DNA from: an uncultured bacterium
GTDB taxonomy: Bacteria; Pseudomonadota; Alphaproteobacteria; Rhodospirillales; Rhodospirillaceae
NCBI GenBank assembly: GCA_903896775.1
Contig: CAITZE010000032.1
Coordinates: forward strand, 1 to 5,601
Length of the DNA stretch: 5,601 nucleotides
Direction: 5' to 3'
The notes beneath the pieces are model-generated. The model made no database searches. It worked only from the letters and a program-made list of their open reading frames with translations, and had not been told where the DNA came from. The stretch's first letter is position 1; each line of letters starts with the position of its first letter. The position numbers were made by a program, and so were the translations under genes. This document shows, in pieces, positions 4,825-5,601 of the stretch.

Positions 4825-4829
4825 GCTAA
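4803..4829. promoter_or_regulatory. CIRCE element (HrcA operator) upstream of groES
   Basis: The left arm GTGGCACTC (4803-4811), a 9-nt spacer and the right arm GAGTGCTAA (4821-4829) match the CIRCE consensus TTAGCACTC-N9-GAGTGCTAA. The right arm is perfect and the left arm agrees at 7 of 9 positions. HrcA binds such sites as a dimer and represses chaperonin genes until GroEL is titrated by unfolded protein. The element lies in the predicted 5' leader, 70 nt before the groES start. Confidence 0.93.
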
Positions 4830-4899
4830 CGGTTTTCGTATGCCTCCCCGAGGGGATTAAAAAACACTTACGTATCAATCAATTAGAAGGAGGGTTGAA

Positions 4900-5187
4900 A
4901 TGAAATTTCGGCCATTGCACGACCGGGTTCTGGTAGAACGCGTTGTTTCCGACGCCAAAACCAAGGGCGGCATCATCATTCCCGACACCGCTCAGGAAAA
5001 GCCTATGGAAGGCAAAGTCGTCGCTGTCGGCGCGGGCAACCGTGACGAAGCCGGCAAGCTCGTGCCGCTGGACGTGAAGAAGGGCGACAAGATCCTCTTC
5101 GGCAAGTGGTCCGGCACGGAAGTGAAGATCGACGGCAAAGAGCAGCTGATCATGAAGGAATCCGACATCCTCGGCATCCTTGAATAA
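4900..5187 (+). CDS. groES: Co-chaperonin GroES (Hsp10)
   Basis: GroES forms the heptameric lid that closes the GroEL folding chamber in the cytoplasm. The 95-residue protein has the standard length and sequence: FRPLHDRVLVER at the N-terminus (3-14), the mobile loop with GGIIIPDTAQEKP (23-35) whose Ile triplet 25-27 contacts GroEL apical domains, EGKVVAVGAG (37-46), VKKGDKILFGKWSGTEVKIDG (59-79) and the closing KESDILGILE. The start is fixed by the strong AGGAGG at 4888-4893, 6 nt before the ATG. The gene heads the groESL operon, with groEL starting 56 nt after its stop, and is preceded by the CIRCE site and an RpoH-like promoter, so expression should rise with heat or protein-folding stress. 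Nothing in it is unusual. Confidence 0.99.
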   Translation: MKFRPLHDRVLVERVVSDAKTKGGIIIPDTAQEKPMEGKVVAVGAGNRDEAGKLVPLDVKKGDKILFGKWSGTEVKIDGKEQLIMKESDILGILE

Positions 5188-5243
5188 GCCGCTGAACGTT
5201 TAAGCGACTTTTCTAAGAAACATTCCGCAAGGGAACACTAAAC

Positions 5244-5601
5244 ATGGCTTCCAAAGACGTAAAATTCTCCGCTGACGCGCGCGACCGCATGTTGCGCGGC
5301 GTCGACATCCTCGCCAACGCCGTAAAGGTCACACTCGGTCCCAAAGGCCGCAACGTCGTGATCGAAAAGTCGTTCGGCGCTCCGCGTATCACCAAGGACG
5401 GCGTCACTGTCGCCAAGGAAATCGAACTGAAAGACAAGTTCGAGAACATGGGCGCGCAAATGGTGAAAGAGGTCGCCAACAAGACCAACGACCTGGCCGG
5501 CGACGGCACCACCACTGCCACCGTTCTGGCTCAAGCCATCGTTCGCGAAGGCTGCAAGTCGGTCGCGGCCGGCATGAACCCGATGGATTTGAAGCGCGGC
5601 A
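5244..5601 (+). CDS. groEL: Chaperonin GroEL (Hsp60), N-terminal 119 codons
   Basis: GroEL is the ATP-driven double-ring chaperonin of the cytoplasm and works with the GroES encoded just upstream. The window holds the first 119 codons of about 545. This is the equatorial domain, with the nucleotide-binding segments TLGPKGRNVV (30-39), SFGAPRITKDGVTVAKEIEL (43-62), FENMGAQMVKEVANKTND (66-83) and DGTTTATVLAQAI (87-99, with the catalytic-region Asp87), ending in AAGMNPMDLKRG. The frame is open to the edge. A modest Shine-Dalgarno (AAGGGA, 5229-5234) lies 9 nt before the ATG. The 56-nt gap after groES shows no terminator, so the pair is one operon under the CIRCE-containing promoter. Whether the genome carries further groEL copies cannot be seen. 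Confidence 0.98.
   Translation, partial: MASKDVKFSADARDRMLRGVDILANAVKVTLGPKGRNVVIEKSFGAPRITKDGVTVAKEIELKDKFENMGAQMVKEVANKTNDLAGDGTTTATVLAQAIVREGCKSVAAGMNPMDLKRG

Noticed and set aside
4843..4865. TCCCC-GA-GGGGA followed by an A-rich run, as a possible terminator
   Set aside because: The loop is too small for the full stem, the run is A rather than T on the coding strand, and it lies in the groES leader where a terminator would make little sense.
5188..5210. Near-palindrome CGCTGAACGTTTAAGCG between groES and groEL
   Set aside because: Two of eight arm positions are mismatched and the pairing is weak; no support for a terminator or processing site.
5213..5534. Minus-strand frames of about 100 codons opposite groEL
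   Set aside because: They lie opposite the highly conserved GroEL N-terminus and are ordinary antisense open frames.

Overview
The window reads as a piece of an alphaproteobacterial chromosome. The coding density and the G+C-rich third positions are ordinary for such genomes. Supporting this are a COX15-type heme A synthase without the Bacillus-type cysteine pair, a small LAB_N membrane protein paired with a DPM1-like glycosyltransferase, and a groESL operon preceded by a CIRCE element and an RpoH-like promoter. The order or genus cannot be fixed from the sequence alone. Every protein name below rests on motif recognition by eye; no database search was run.

Layout, left to right. (1) Positions 1-2280, minus strand: ctaA (heme A synthase) followed 5 nt later by tldD (metalloprotease). 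They look like one translationally coupled unit, and tldD runs off the left edge. (2) Positions 2281-2429: a divergent control region with a candidate ctaA promoter on the minus strand and a strong TTGACA promoter on the plus strand, whose -10 lies inside a palindromic operator. (3) Positions 2430-3411: an Rrf2-family regulator (plus) and an AhpD/carboxymuconolactone-decarboxylase-like protein (minus), convergent, with stops 10 nt apart across a 14-bp tandem duplication. (4) Positions 3412-3539: a divergent region holding a perfect 13-3-13 palindrome of the same sequence family as the regulator's own operator. (5) Positions 3540-4735, plus: a family 2 glycosyltransferase, a 137-nt gap with two RNA-type hairpins, and a small LAB_N membrane protein. 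(6) Positions 4736-5601: the groESL control region, complete groES, and the first 119 codons of groEL.

The most interesting unit is the regulator/peroxidase-like pair. Both promoters carry the same inverted repeat (TTAnGGATAY, 3-nt spacer, RTATCCTTAA), so the Rrf2 protein very probably represses itself and the AhpD-like gene. The regulator has Glu8, His12 and three C-terminal cysteines spaced C-X8-C-X10-C. This resembles the Streptomyces RsrR branch of Rrf2 ([2Fe-2S] redox sensor, 11-3-11 operators) more than IscR, NsrR or RirA. The inferred picture is a compact redox- or electrophile-responsive module. The other genes are housekeeping (respiratory heme A, peptide maturation, chaperonin) or envelope-lipid sugar chemistry.

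No tRNA, rRNA, CRISPR, insertion sequence or phage gene was seen. No stretch over 300 bases lacks a gene; the longest intergenic region is 164 bases (4736-4899).
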